Assembly (NCBI RefSeq): GCF_004345645.1
Contig: NZ_SLWS01000006.1
Coordinates: 770,299-834,298, forward strand
Length of the DNA stretch: 64,000 nucleotides
Direction: 5' to 3'
From: Actinocrispum wychmicini
GTDB lineage: Bacteria > Actinomycetota > Actinomycetes > Mycobacteriales > Pseudonocardiaceae
Shown here: in pieces, positions 10,204 through 18,238 of the stretch
Position numbering within the stretch: the first letter of the stretch is position 1
Layout: each line of letters starts with the position of its first letter
Program-made: the position numbers and the translations under genes
The notes under the pieces: generated by a model
What the model was told of the DNA's origin: nothing
Database searches by the model: none
Seen by the model: the letters and a program-made list of their open reading frames with translations, nothing else

Positions 10204-10977
10204 TCAATCCGACCAGACCGGGTGGCGCTTCTCCAGGAACGCCGCCATTCCTTCGCGCGCCCCGGCCAGCTGGGACGCCGCGGCCATGACTTCGAGCGCG
10301 ATCCCGTAGGCGTCCGCCTCGGGCCGGTCCAGCTGGGCGTACACGGTCTGCTTGCCGATCGCCTTGCTGGCCCGGCTGCCGCGCGTCGCCCTGGCCAGCA
10401 GGGCGTCCACCGCCTCGTCCAGCGTGTCGTCCGGGACGACCTGGTTCACCAGCCCCCAGTCCAGCGCGGTGTCCGCGGTGATCACGTCCCCGGTCAGGAC
10501 CATCTCCATCAGGCGTTTGCGGCCGATGTTCCGCGCCACCGGGACGGCCGGGGTGTGACAGAACCAGCCGCCCTTGCCGCCCGGCAGGGCGAACCCGGCC
10601 GAGGCGGCCGCGACCGCGAGGTCACACGTGGCCACCAGCTGACACCCCGCCGCGGTGGCCAGGCCATGTACCCGGGCGACGACCACCTGCGGCACCGACT
10701 GGATGGTCCGCATCAGTTCCGTGCACAACTGGAGGAGCGAACGCACCCCCAAGAGGTCACGCGCGGCCACGTCCGCGAAGTCGTGGCCGGCGGAGAACAC
10801 CGGACCGGCACCGGCCAGCACGATCCCGGTCGCGTCCGTCGCGCCGGTTCGCTGGAACGCGTCGAGCAGCTCGGCCAGGTGGTCCGCTGACAACGAGTTG
10901 CGCCGGGCGGCGCGGTTCATCGTGATCCGGACGACATCGCCCTCGGTCTTGACCAGGATGTGCTGGTAGTCGGTCAT
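10204..10977 (-). CDS. Enoyl-CoA hydratase/isomerase family protein lacking both catalytic glutamates
   Basis: 257-residue crotonase-fold protein. The oxyanion-hole segments are present (FSAGHDF and HGLATAAGCQL), but the positions that in hydratases carry the two catalytic glutamates read Gln (GCQL) and Gly (ALPGGKGG). It most resembles ECHDC3-like members, whose reaction is not settled. A classical hydratase role is therefore unlikely; thioester binding is still expected. It lies just downstream of meaA on the same strand (69 bases), so a link to CoA-ester metabolism is plausible inference. Confidence 0.82.
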   Translation of the reverse strand: MTDYQHILVKTEGDVVRITMNRAARRNSLSADHLAELLDAFQRTGATDATGIVLAGAGPVFSAGHDFADVAARDLLGVRSLLQLCTELMRTIQSVPQVVVARVHGLATAAGCQLVATCDLAVAAASAGFALPGGKGGWFCHTPAVPVARNIGRKRLMEMVLTGDVITADTALDWGLVNQVVPDDTLDEAVDALLARATRGSRASKAIGKQTVYAQLDRPEADAYGIALEVMAAASQLAGAREGMAAFLEKRHPVWSD

Positions 10978-11046
10978 GCCTCGACGCTAGCCCGATGGGA
11001 CAGGCCGGCCAAGACCGACAGCCGGCCCTTCGAAAGCTGAGCGACC

Positions 11047-13035
11047 TCAGGCCAGGCCGTGGGTCTCCCTGATCAGGTCGAGGATGCCGGACATGATCTC
11101 GGTCAGCTCGTAGTCCTTCGGGGTGAAGACCCGCGCGACCCCCTTGGCCAACAACACCTTCTCGTCCTCCGGCGGCACGATCCCGCCGACCACCACCGGG
11201 ATGTCCGCCGCGCCCGCCGCTTCGAGCCCGGCCACCACCGCCGGCACCACTTCCAGGTGTGAGCCGGACAGCACGGACAGGCCGACCACGTGCACGCCTT
11301 CCTGCACGGCGGCCGCCACGATCTGGTCCGGGGTCAGCCGGATCCCCTGGTAGACGACCTCGAAACCGACGTCACGGGCCCGGACGGCGACCTGCTCGGC
11401 GCCGTTCGAGTGACCGTCAAGGCCGGGCTTGCCGACCAGCATCCGCAGGCGCTGGCCGAGTTCGGCGGACGTCGCCTGGACCCGGGACCGGACGCGCGCG
11501 AGTTCCTCGCCGTCGCCGACTGAAACCCCGGAAACCCCTGTGGGGGCACGGTATTCGCCGAACACCTCGCGCAGCGCGCCGGCCCATTCGCCGGTGGTCG
11601 CTCCAACGCGCGCACACGCCAGTGTCGCCGGCATCAGGTTGACGTCGGTCTTCGCCGCTTCCCGCAGGGTGTCCAGCGCGGTGTCCACAGCGGACTGGTC
11701 GCGGGCGGCGCGCCAGGACTGGATGGCGGTGACGGCGTGCTGTTCGACCGCCGGGTCGAGCCGTTCGATCGCTTGGGCGCCTTCGGCCTGCAGCGGGCTC
11801 GGTTCGGTGGTGTCGAACTTGTTGACGCCGACGATGGTCTCCTCGCCGGCTTCGATGCGCATCCGTCGGGCGGCCAGTGAACCGACGAGCTGGGTCTTCA
11901 TGTAGCCGCTCTCGACCGCGGCCACCGCGCCGCCCATGGCCTGCACTCGGTCGATCTCGGCGCGCGCACCGCCCATGATCTCGTCGACCTTGGACTCGAT
12001 CACCGGTGAGCCGTCGAAGATGTCCTCGTACTCCAACAGGTCCGTCTCGTACGCCAGCACCTGCTGCATCCGCAGCGCCCACTGCTGATCCCACGGGCGC
12101 GGCAGACCGAGCGCCTCGTTCCACGCCGGCAGTTGGATGGCACGCGCACGGGCGTTGCGGGACAACGAGACCGCGAGCATCTCCAACACGATCCGTTGCA
12201 CGTTGTTCTCAGGCTGCGCTTCCGTCAGCCCCAAGGAGTTGACCTGCACGCCGTAGCGGAAACGGCGGTGCTTGGGGTTCTCCACGCCGTAGCGTTCCAG
12301 CGTGATCTCGTCCCACAGGGCCGCGAACGCGCGCATCTTGCACATCTCCTCGATGAACCGCACGCCCGCGTTCACGAAGAACGACATGCGCGCGACCACC
12401 GGGCCGAACTCCGACGCAGGCACCTGGCCCGAGTCGCGGACGGCGTCGAGCACCGCGATGGCCGTACAGAGCGAGTAGGCGACCTCCTGCACCGGGTTCG
12501 CGCCCACCTCCTGCAGGTGGTAGCTGCAGATGTTGATCGGGTTCCACTTGGGCACGTTCGTGACGGTCCACGCGACCATGTCCGTGATCAGCCGCAGCGA
12601 CGGTCCCGGCGGGAACACGTACGTCCCGCGCGACAGGTACTCCTTGATGATGTCGTTCTGCGTCGTCCCCGTCAGCGACGCGACATCCGCGCCCTGCTCC
12701 TCGGCGACGGTCACGTACAGCGCGAGCAGCCACATGGCCGTCGCGTTGATCGTCATCGACGTGTTCGCCGTCGCGAGCGGGATGCCGTCGAACAGTTGCC
12801 GCATGTCGCCGATGTGGCTGACCGGCACCCCGACCTTGCCGACCTCGCCACGGGACAGCTCGTGGTCCGGGTCGTACCCGGTCTGGGTCGGCAGGTCGAA
12901 CGCGACCGACAACCCCGTCTGCCCCTTCGCCAGGTTGCGCCGGTACAGGCTGTTCGACGCGGCGGCCGACGAGTGGCCGGCATAGGTCCGCATGACCCAG
13001 GGCCGGTCACGCTCACGGTCGGTCGGGTACGGCAC
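11047..13035 (-). CDS. meaA: Ethylmalonyl-CoA mutase MeaA (B12-dependent)
   Basis: Adenosylcobalamin-dependent mutase that converts ethylmalonyl-CoA to methylsuccinyl-CoA in the ethylmalonyl-CoA pathway. The 662-residue protein holds the TIM-barrel substrate domain (RPWVMRTYAGHS, FDLPTQTGYDPDH) and a C-terminal B12 domain with the base-off motif GKPGLDGHSNGAEQ and GLSVLSGSH. These match Streptomyces MeaA proteins along the full length rather than the heterodimeric methylmalonyl-CoA mutase. The GTG at 13035 is chosen for its GGAGG five bases upstream; the frame is open to 13125 but that part is not conserved. The PduO adenosyltransferase at 17581 could supply the cofactor. Confidence 0.9.
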   Translation of the reverse strand: MPYPTDRERDRPWVMRTYAGHSSAAASNSLYRRNLAKGQTGLSVAFDLPTQTGYDPDHELSRGEVGKVGVPVSHIGDMRQLFDGIPLATANTSMTINATAMWLLALYVTVAEEQGADVASLTGTTQNDIIKEYLSRGTYVFPPGPSLRLITDMVAWTVTNVPKWNPINICSYHLQEVGANPVQEVAYSLCTAIAVLDAVRDSGQVPASEFGPVVARMSFFVNAGVRFIEEMCKMRAFAALWDEITLERYGVENPKHRRFRYGVQVNSLGLTEAQPENNVQRIVLEMLAVSLSRNARARAIQLPAWNEALGLPRPWDQQWALRMQQVLAYETDLLEYEDIFDGSPVIESKVDEIMGGARAEIDRVQAMGGAVAAVESGYMKTQLVGSLAARRMRIEAGEETIVGVNKFDTTEPSPLQAEGAQAIERLDPAVEQHAVTAIQSWRAARDQSAVDTALDTLREAAKTDVNLMPATLACARVGATTGEWAGALREVFGEYRAPTGVSGVSVGDGEELARVRSRVQATSAELGQRLRMLVGKPGLDGHSNGAEQVAVRARDVGFEVVYQGIRLTPDQIVAAAVQEGVHVVGLSVLSGSHLEVVPAVVAGLEAAGAADIPVVVGGIVPPEDEKVLLAKGVARVFTPKDYELTEIMSGILDLIRETHGLA

Positions 13036-13140
13036 AGGAACCTCCGTCAGCCGGGGATTCCCTGAGGGTACTGAGCGGTAATCCGGCCGTGAGGTGCGTC
13101 GAGTCACAGTATCGAGACAGGTCACCCGATCAGGTCACAC

Positions 13141-13187
13141 TCGCCAGATCACTGGCGACCGGACGAGTTTGAAAGTAGTTTGAAACT
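13141..13187. promoter_or_regulatory. Palindrome plus tandem 11-mer repeats abutting the toxin-antitoxin start
   Basis: Two elements lie between meaA and the toxin-antitoxin ORF. TCGCCAG-ATCA-CTGGCGA (13141-13158) is a perfect inverted repeat. Next, AGTTTGAAAGT (13166-13176) and AGTTTGAAACT (13177-13187) stand head to tail, exactly one helical turn apart, and the second (itself palindromic around a central G) touches the ATG at 13188. No Shine-Dalgarno fits before this ATG, and TAGTTT at 13176-13181 would suit a -10 box of a leaderless transcript. Phd/YefM antitoxins autoregulate at such repeats, so this is a likely operator; inference. Confidence 0.55.
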
Positions 13188-14033
13188 ATGACGACCAGTC
13201 CACCGGAGATCAACTTCTCCGAGCTGTCCAACAAGCCGGTCGAGGCGGTGCGCAAGCTGTCCGAGTCGCCCACGCGGTCGTTGGTCGTGCATCGCCGCGG
13301 CGAGGACGAGGACTTGATGCTCATCACGGCCAGTCGCGTCGCCGAGGAGCGCGAGGTCGTGTCCTTCACGACCAAGGTCTTCGCCATCCTGATGCAGACG
13401 GTTCCCGAAGCCCGTGGCTTGATGGCCACGGTGCTGCCCAAGGTGCTTCCGTGGGTGCGGTTTCTGTCCGAGGAAGGCCTGCGGACGTTCATCGTCGAAC
13501 TGTTCGATGTTCTGGAGGCAGCCGAGTCGCTGGACAACCTCGCTCCGGTCATCCAGCTGATCACCGAATGGCAGCACACGGCCGAGGTCCTCGCGGATCC
13601 CGAACTGGTGGCCATCCTCCAGCAGGACAGCGAGGACTTAGATGAGATCCCGGAGCCCGGGAGCACCGAAGGCATGGGTTTCCAGGAGGGTGATCAGGTG
13701 CCGCCGCCGGCCGTCGGCGCCGAATGGGAGATTCGCTTCAAGACCGACGAAGCCGTCAACGGCTGGCAGGACCTGGAGAACCAGGCGGCGAGCAACTTGC
13801 GCGAGGCATGGGAGACCATGCGCAACGATCCAGGCCATGGTCCGGGCAAGCCGAACCACCGCCACCACCGCCTGCACAATGTGCTGTCAACAGGCGTTCG
13901 CGACCACCGGGGTCTGCCGCAGTGGCAGATCGAGGTCACCAGCAACGGCCGGATCTGGTACTTGCTGGACGAAGAACGACACACGGTATGGGTAACGCAC
14001 GCCGGCATTGGTCACCCCAAGGCGACCGAGTAG
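13188..14033 (+). CDS. Phd/YefM-like antitoxin fused in frame to RelE-like toxin
   Basis: 281 residues combining two parts usually made as separate proteins. Residues 1-50 (INFSELSNKPVEAVRKL...LMLITASR) resemble the DNA-binding Phd/YefM antitoxin fold; 51-160 is a helical extension; 171-281 looks like a RelE/ParE-type toxin, ending in VWVTHAGIGHPKATE. No stop separates them. Inside the frame a GGAGGG (13685-13690) sits seven bases before an in-frame GTG (13698, codon 171), so a free toxin could also be made. A TGA in another frame at 13691-13693 is where a separate antitoxin would end if one base were inserted or lost upstream. Fusion is what the sequence shows; real fusion versus indel is open. 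Confidence 0.75.
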   Translation: MTTSPPEINFSELSNKPVEAVRKLSESPTRSLVVHRRGEDEDLMLITASRVAEEREVVSFTTKVFAILMQTVPEARGLMATVLPKVLPWVRFLSEEGLRTFIVELFDVLEAAESLDNLAPVIQLITEWQHTAEVLADPELVAILQQDSEDLDEIPEPGSTEGMGFQEGDQVPPPAVGAEWEIRFKTDEAVNGWQDLENQAASNLREAWETMRNDPGHGPGKPNHRHHRLHNVLSTGVRDHRGLPQWQIEVTSNGRIWYLLDEERHTVWVTHAGIGHPKATE

Positions 14034-14036
14034 CCG

Positions 14037-15308
14037 TCAGCGCTCCGGGGTGGCGGTGACTCGTTCGACTTGGGCGCCGAGGCGGTTGAGGTTCTCCACG
14101 AAGGACGGGTAGCCGCGGTCGATGTGGAACACGTCCCACACCTGGGTCACGCCGTCCGCGCAGAGCCCGGCCAGGACGAGGCCGGCGCCCGCTCGGATGT
14201 CCGACGCCCAGACCGGCGCGCTTGACAGGCGCTCGACGCCTCGGATGACCGCGTGGTGGCCGTCGGTTCGGGCGTCCGCGCCGAGCCGCATCATCTCCTC
14301 GATGAAGCGGAACCTGGCTTCGAACAGGTTCTCGGTGATCATGGCGGTGCCGTCGGAGACCGCGCAGAGGGCGATCGCGAAGGGCTGCAGGTCGGTGGCG
14401 AAACCGGGGTAGGGCAGGGTGACGAAGTCGACCGATTTGGGCCGTTCGTCCATCACCACCCGGAACTCCTGGTCGGCGGCGACCGTGACCGACGCGCCTG
14501 CCGTCTGGAGTTTGTCCAGCACCAGGTCGAGGTGGTGCGGGTCGACGCCGCGGACGGTGATGTCGCCGCATGTGGTCGCGGCGGCGAAGGCCCAGGTCGC
14601 GCCGACGATCCGGTCGCCGATCACGCGGTGCTCGGTCGGTTCGAGGGACGCCACGCCGTGGACGGTCAACGTGGACGTGCCGGCGCCGTCGATCTTGGCG
14701 CCCATCTGCTGGAGCATCGTGCACAGGTCGACGATCTCCGGCTCGCGGGCGGCGTTGTCGATCACCGTCGTGCCCTCGGCGAGGACGGCGGCCATCAGGA
14801 TGTTCTCGGTCGCGCCCATGCTGGGGAAGTCGAGCCAGATCTGTGCTCCGCGCAGGTCCTCGGCGTGCGCGACCACCGAGCCGTGCTCGATTTCGCTGGT
14901 CGCGCCGAGCTGACGCAGGCCGCTCTGGTGCATGTCCAACGGCCGTGAGCCGATCGCGTCACCGCCAGGCAGGGCGACGACCGCGCGGCGGCAACGGCCG
15001 ACAAGCGGGCCGAGCACGCAGACGGACGCGCGCAGCTTGCCCATGGACGCCGCGTCCGGCTGGTGGTTCAGCTCCGACGGCGTCGTGATGACGACGGTGC
15101 TGCCGTCGACCGTGACGTCACAGCCGATGCTGCGCAGCACGTCGGCCATGAACGGCACATCCAGGATCTGCGGGCAGTTGGTGATGGTGGTGGTGCCCTC
15201 CGCGAGGAGCGCGGCCGCCATCAGCTTCAGCACGCTGTTCTTGGCGCCGACCACATCGACCGCGCCGACCAGCCGCGCACCGCCGTGCACCCGGAAATGC
15301 TCAGACAC
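14037..15308 (-). CDS. murA: UDP-N-acetylglucosamine 1-carboxyvinyltransferase MurA, Asp117 type
   Basis: First committed step of peptidoglycan synthesis: transfers enolpyruvate from PEP to UDP-GlcNAc. The protein is 423 residues from the GTG at 15308, which has GAGGAGGG upstream; the N-terminus FRVHGGARLVGAVDVVGAKNS is canonical. The active-site loop reads LPGGDAIGSRPLDMH with Asp at residue 117 where most bacteria have the fosfomycin-target Cys. The same Cys-to-Asp change is known in mycobacteria and gives intrinsic fosfomycin resistance while keeping activity. It is convergent with the toxin-antitoxin ORF, three bases apart. Confidence 0.95.
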   Translation of the reverse strand: MSEHFRVHGGARLVGAVDVVGAKNSVLKLMAAALLAEGTTTITNCPQILDVPFMADVLRSIGCDVTVDGSTVVITTPSELNHQPDAASMGKLRASVCVLGPLVGRCRRAVVALPGGDAIGSRPLDMHQSGLRQLGATSEIEHGSVVAHAEDLRGAQIWLDFPSMGATENILMAAVLAEGTTVIDNAAREPEIVDLCTMLQQMGAKIDGAGTSTLTVHGVASLEPTEHRVIGDRIVGATWAFAAATTCGDITVRGVDPHHLDLVLDKLQTAGASVTVAADQEFRVVMDERPKSVDFVTLPYPGFATDLQPFAIALCAVSDGTAMITENLFEARFRFIEEMMRLGADARTDGHHAVIRGVERLSSAPVWASDIRAGAGLVLAGLCADGVTQVWDVFHIDRGYPSFVENLNRLGAQVERVTATPER

Positions 15309-15375
15309 GCACCCTCCTCGGACTCGGATAGGCGCCAATCGTACGGAGCGGTTCGAGCACGCCGATTTGGGTGTC

Positions 15376-16203
15376 TCAGCCCGATTCGCCGGCTCCCGCG
15401 GCCTCGACCCGCTGCCGCAGCCGGAGCATCGGTTTCTCCGCCAGGTCAACGAAGTGGTGCTTGGTCAGCTCGGCCGCGCGGGCGCTGTCGCCGGCCTCGA
15501 TGGCCGCCGCGATGTCCCGGTGGTCGTCCAGGGCCCGTTGCCGGATCTCCGCGTCATAGGGCAGCGAGTCCGTCCCGAACGTGAGCTGGATCCGCAACTG
15601 CGAGTCAATGCTGACGTAGTAAGGGTTTCCGGTGGCCTCGGCGACCGCGGAGTGCAGGGCGTGGTCCGCGGCACGCATATGGTCGCGTTCCTCGGCTTTC
15701 GTGTACGCCTCGGCCGCCGCCCAGATCTTGCGGATGTGCTCGTCGGCGCGGCGTTCCGCGGCCAGCCCGGCGATGGCGGGCAGCAGCGTGCGCGTCAGGT
15801 CGAACAGCCACGTCAGGTGCTGCCATCGGGGCAGCAGCATGCTGCGGATGTGTGAGCCGGACTCCGGGCCCCAGGTGCTGTGCACGCGCACGCCGCCGCT
15901 GCGGCCGCGCGTGATGCTCACGTAGCCCAGCGACTCCAGTTGGTGCAGCGCGTCGCGCAGGGTGGTGCGGCTGACGTTGAGCCGGGAGGCGAACTCACGC
16001 TCCGGCGGTAGCTTCTGTCCGGGCAGCAGCGCGCCGAGCGCGATCGACGTGATCAATCGGTCCACCAGTTGCTCGGCCGCCGACTTGACCTTCATCGGGC
16101 CGGGTGCCGCCAGGTCCAGGCTCAGGTTCAACGACAGCCCATCGCTTGTCCGTGCTCTCAAGTCCACCGCTCCCCAACCACGCCGAACACGAACATAGCT
16201 CAT
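15376..16203 (-). CDS. GntR/FadR-family (FCD) transcriptional regulator
   Basis: N-terminal winged helix-turn-helix at about residues 35-100 (LLPGQKLPPEREFASRLNVSRTTLRDALHQLESLGYV) and an all-helical C-terminal FCD ligand domain (ADHALHSAVAEATGNPYY) define the FadR subgroup. FCD regulators usually sense small organic acids and repress nearby genes. The start could be the ATG at 16203 or the GTG at 16167; the domain is intact either way. It is divergent from the secreted cysteine protease at 16301, and the gap holds TTGG/CCAA palindromes. It does not belong to the murA operon by function. Confidence 0.85.
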   Translation of the reverse strand: MSYVRVRRGWGAVDLRARTSDGLSLNLSLDLAAPGPMKVKSAAEQLVDRLITSIALGALLPGQKLPPEREFASRLNVSRTTLRDALHQLESLGYVSITRGRSGGVRVHSTWGPESGSHIRSMLLPRWQHLTWLFDLTRTLLPAIAGLAAERRADEHIRKIWAAAEAYTKAEERDHMRAADHALHSAVAEATGNPYYVSIDSQLRIQLTFGTDSLPYDAEIRQRALDDHRDIAAAIEAGDSARAAELTKHHFVDLAEKPMLRLRQRVEAAGAGESG

Positions 16204-16249
16204 CCACCGGGTTGACCTCGCCGGGTTGGGAGCGTACAAAACATATGGG

Positions 16250-16265
16250 CCAATCTTTGGTCCAA
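16250..16265. promoter_or_regulatory. Candidate GntR operator (overlapping CCAA/TTGG palindromes)
   Basis: CCAATCTTTGG (16250-16260) and TTGGTCCAA (16257-16265) overlap, giving alternating CCAA/TTGG arms. They lie in the 97-base gap between the divergent FadR-type regulator and the cysteine protease gene. TGGTnnnACCA-like sites are usual for this regulator class; the match here is only approximate. Confidence 0.35.
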
Positions 16266-16300
16266 TCAACAGGCTCCTCCCCCCTGCACAAGGAGTCGCG

Positions 16301-16846
16301 ATGTTTCGTACCCGATTGATCCTGTTGTTGACATTCGCCCTGCTCGGCGCGCTTCCGTCGGTCGCGTCGGCGGGCACGTTGAACATCTCCATGCAAGCCC
16401 AGCAGCAGTCGAACTGGTGCTGGGCCGGCAGCGGCAACACCGTCGCCGCATGGTGGGGCCGCAGCTACTCCCAGAACCAGTTCTGCAACCTCGCGTTCGG
16501 CCGGTCGATGAACTCGTCGTGCCCGAACAACCAGGCCACGCTGGCCAACGACCAACAGGCGTTCGGCCAGATGGGCATCTCCCGGGGCAACTACATCTCC
16601 GGAACCCTGTACTGGCAGACCGTGGTCACCGAGGTGAACGCCAACCGGCCGATGATGACCCGGATCCAGTGGAGTTCCGGCGGCGGGCACATGCATGTGC
16701 TGTACGGCTACAACCCGGACAACGGGTTCGTCTACTGGGGTGACCCCTGGCCGGACAACTACCGCTACAACTGGGCCTCCTACAACTACTACGTCTCGAA
16801 CAACTCGTTCAGCTGGACCCACTCCCTGTACCGGATCGGAGCCTGA
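16301..16846 (+). CDS. Secreted papain-like cysteine protease (AvrRpt2/C39-like)
   Basis: 181 residues. A Sec signal peptide (RTRLILLLTFALLGALPSVASA) ends near residue 24. The mature part opens with SMQAQQQSNWCWAGSGNTVA, the papain-like active Cys in its QxxNWCWA context, then GGGHMHVLYGY with the catalytic His and WGDPW for the third residue. This matches small secreted papain-like proteases of the AvrRpt2-like group. AAGGAG stands five bases before the ATG. The next gene starts two bases after the stop and encodes a membrane-anchored protein, so the two probably work together; target unknown. Confidence 0.85.
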   Translation: MFRTRLILLLTFALLGALPSVASAGTLNISMQAQQQSNWCWAGSGNTVAAWWGRSYSQNQFCNLAFGRSMNSSCPNNQATLANDQQAFGQMGISRGNYISGTLYWQTVVTEVNANRPMMTRIQWSSGGGHMHVLYGYNPDNGFVYWGDPWPDNYRYNWASYNYYVSNNSFSWTHSLYRIGA

Positions 16847-16848
16847 CG

Positions 16849-17484
16849 ATGCGCAAGATCATCATCGTGGCTGCCCTTGCCGCTGCCGGTCTGGGGCTGG
16901 GCCTGCCCGCGAACGCCGACCAGGACCCGTCCGGGCCGGCGGCGCAGTTCCTCGGCGCGACGGCGTCCGTCACCACGGACGGCGTGCCGGTCTACTACCT
17001 GGCCGCGGACTTCGTGCGGTCCGGGCAGGGTCCGGTGGCCAACCTGCAGTACACGGCGAAGACAGCCAAGTCGGCTGACGGGCGCGTGGCGACCGTCTGG
17101 ATGGCCGGCGGTCAGGTCGCCAACATCGCGTCCGGTGACGACGAGTCCCGGTACGCCAAGGCCGCCGGACCGGGCGCGACCGTGTTCCGCGAGCCGCAGG
17201 TCAACGCCTGGTACGCGTTGCGCGACAACAAAGTGTTGCCGCTCAACGAGTCCGCCCGCACCGCGGTCGGCACAGGTGTGAATGTCACGCAGTACCAGCG
17301 AATCGTGCACGCGAAGTACGCGGACAAGCTGCCCGGCTCCGACTACGCGAAGTCGGGTGCCGCGGGCGGATATGCACCGCGTGATTCGGACACGGATTCA
17401 CCCGGATGGCTCATCGGCGGCGGCATGCTCGCCACCGTGCTCATCGCCGGCTGGGTGATGACAAGGCGCCGGTCACTGTCATAA
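16849..17484 (+). CDS. Exported, C-terminally membrane-anchored partner of the cysteine protease
   Basis: 211 residues: signal peptide at 1-23 (ends PANA), an extracytoplasmic domain of about 140 residues, a Ser/Gly/Asp-rich linker, then a single transmembrane helix (WLIGGGMLATVLIAGWVM) and a basic tail TRRRSLS. No LPxTG motif, so it is a type I membrane protein, not a sortase substrate. I do not recognise the extracellular domain. It starts two bases after the protease stop; a role as anchor, inhibitor or substrate of that protease is inference from the tight coupling. Confidence 0.75.
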   Translation: MRKIIIVAALAAAGLGLGLPANADQDPSGPAAQFLGATASVTTDGVPVYYLAADFVRSGQGPVANLQYTAKTAKSADGRVATVWMAGGQVANIASGDDESRYAKAAGPGATVFREPQVNAWYALRDNKVLPLNESARTAVGTGVNVTQYQRIVHAKYADKLPGSDYAKSGAAGGYAPRDSDTDSPGWLIGGGMLATVLIAGWVMTRRRSLS

Positions 17485-17495
17485 CCGAGTGACGG

Positions 17496-17527
17496 CCGGC
17501 TTGGCCGCCTTCGGGCGGCCAAGCCGG
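17496..17527 (+). terminator. Hairpin with UUCG tetraloop after the protease/anchor pair
   Basis: A perfect 14-base stem CCGGCTTGGCCGCC / GGCGGCCAAGCCGG closes a TTCG loop at 17510-17513, starting 12 bases after the stop. There is no T-run, as is common for actinobacterial terminators, so termination is likely but the element could also stabilise the transcript end. Confidence 0.75.
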
Positions 17528-17580
17528 TCCGAGCGCAGCGAGGACGATCAAACACCGCCCGCACCCCATAAGCTACTGGC

Positions 17581-18147
17581 ATGGCTGTACATCTCACTCG
17601 CATCTACACCCGCGTCGGCGACGACGGGACCACCGCGCTCGGTGACTTCTCGCGTGTGCGCAAGACCGACGAACGCCTCGCCGCGTACGCCGACGTGGAC
17701 GAGGCGAACTCGTCGATCGGGGTCGCCATCGCCATGGGCGGGCTGTCCGAGGAGATCACAGGTGTGCTGCGCGCGGTACAGAACGACCTGTTCGACGTGG
17801 GCGGTGACCTGTGCAACCCGATCAAGCCGGACGACCGGGCGCTGCGGATCACCGAGTCCTATGTGGAGCGGCTGGAGGCGTGGTGCGACGAGTTCAACGG
17901 CAGGCTGACCACACTGACGTCGTTCATCCTGCCCGGCGGCACCCCGGGGGCGGCGCTGCTGCACGTGTCACGCACTGTCACCCGAAGGGCCGAACGGGCG
18001 ACCTGGGCGTTGATCGAGACCGACGCCGAGCGCACCAACCCGCTCACCGCCAAATACCTCAACCGCCTGTCCGACCTGCTGTTCATTCTGTGCCGACTGG
18101 CGAATCCGGAGGGTGACGTGCTGTGGCAGCCGGGTGGTGATCGCTAG
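17581..18147 (+). CDS. pduO: PduO-type cob(I)alamin adenosyltransferase
   Basis: Makes adenosylcobalamin from cob(I)alamin and ATP. The ATP-binding N-terminus TRIYTRVGDDGTTALGD, the VRKTDERLAAYADVDEANSSIG segment and the C-terminal NRLSDLLFILCRLAN are typical of the PduO/MMAB fold; 188 residues is usual. The product is the cofactor required by MeaA encoded 4.5 kb away. ATG start at 17581. Symbol follows the family; many genomes leave it unnamed. Confidence 0.92.
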   Translation: MAVHLTRIYTRVGDDGTTALGDFSRVRKTDERLAAYADVDEANSSIGVAIAMGGLSEEITGVLRAVQNDLFDVGGDLCNPIKPDDRALRITESYVERLEAWCDEFNGRLTTLTSFILPGGTPGAALLHVSRTVTRRAERATWALIETDAERTNPLTAKYLNRLSDLLFILCRLANPEGDVLWQPGGDR

Positions 18148-18238
18148 GGTTGCACACTGGCGGGCCGCACAGGGCTTAGAGTGTGTGGTCGCCACGGAGC
18201 AGCACCGAGCCCCGCCACCAGGAAGACCGGAGGTTGCC

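Noticed and set aside
15376..16440. Longer start for the GntR regulator at 16440
   Set aside because: The extra residues overlap the signal peptide region of the divergent cysteine protease and do not resemble the family.
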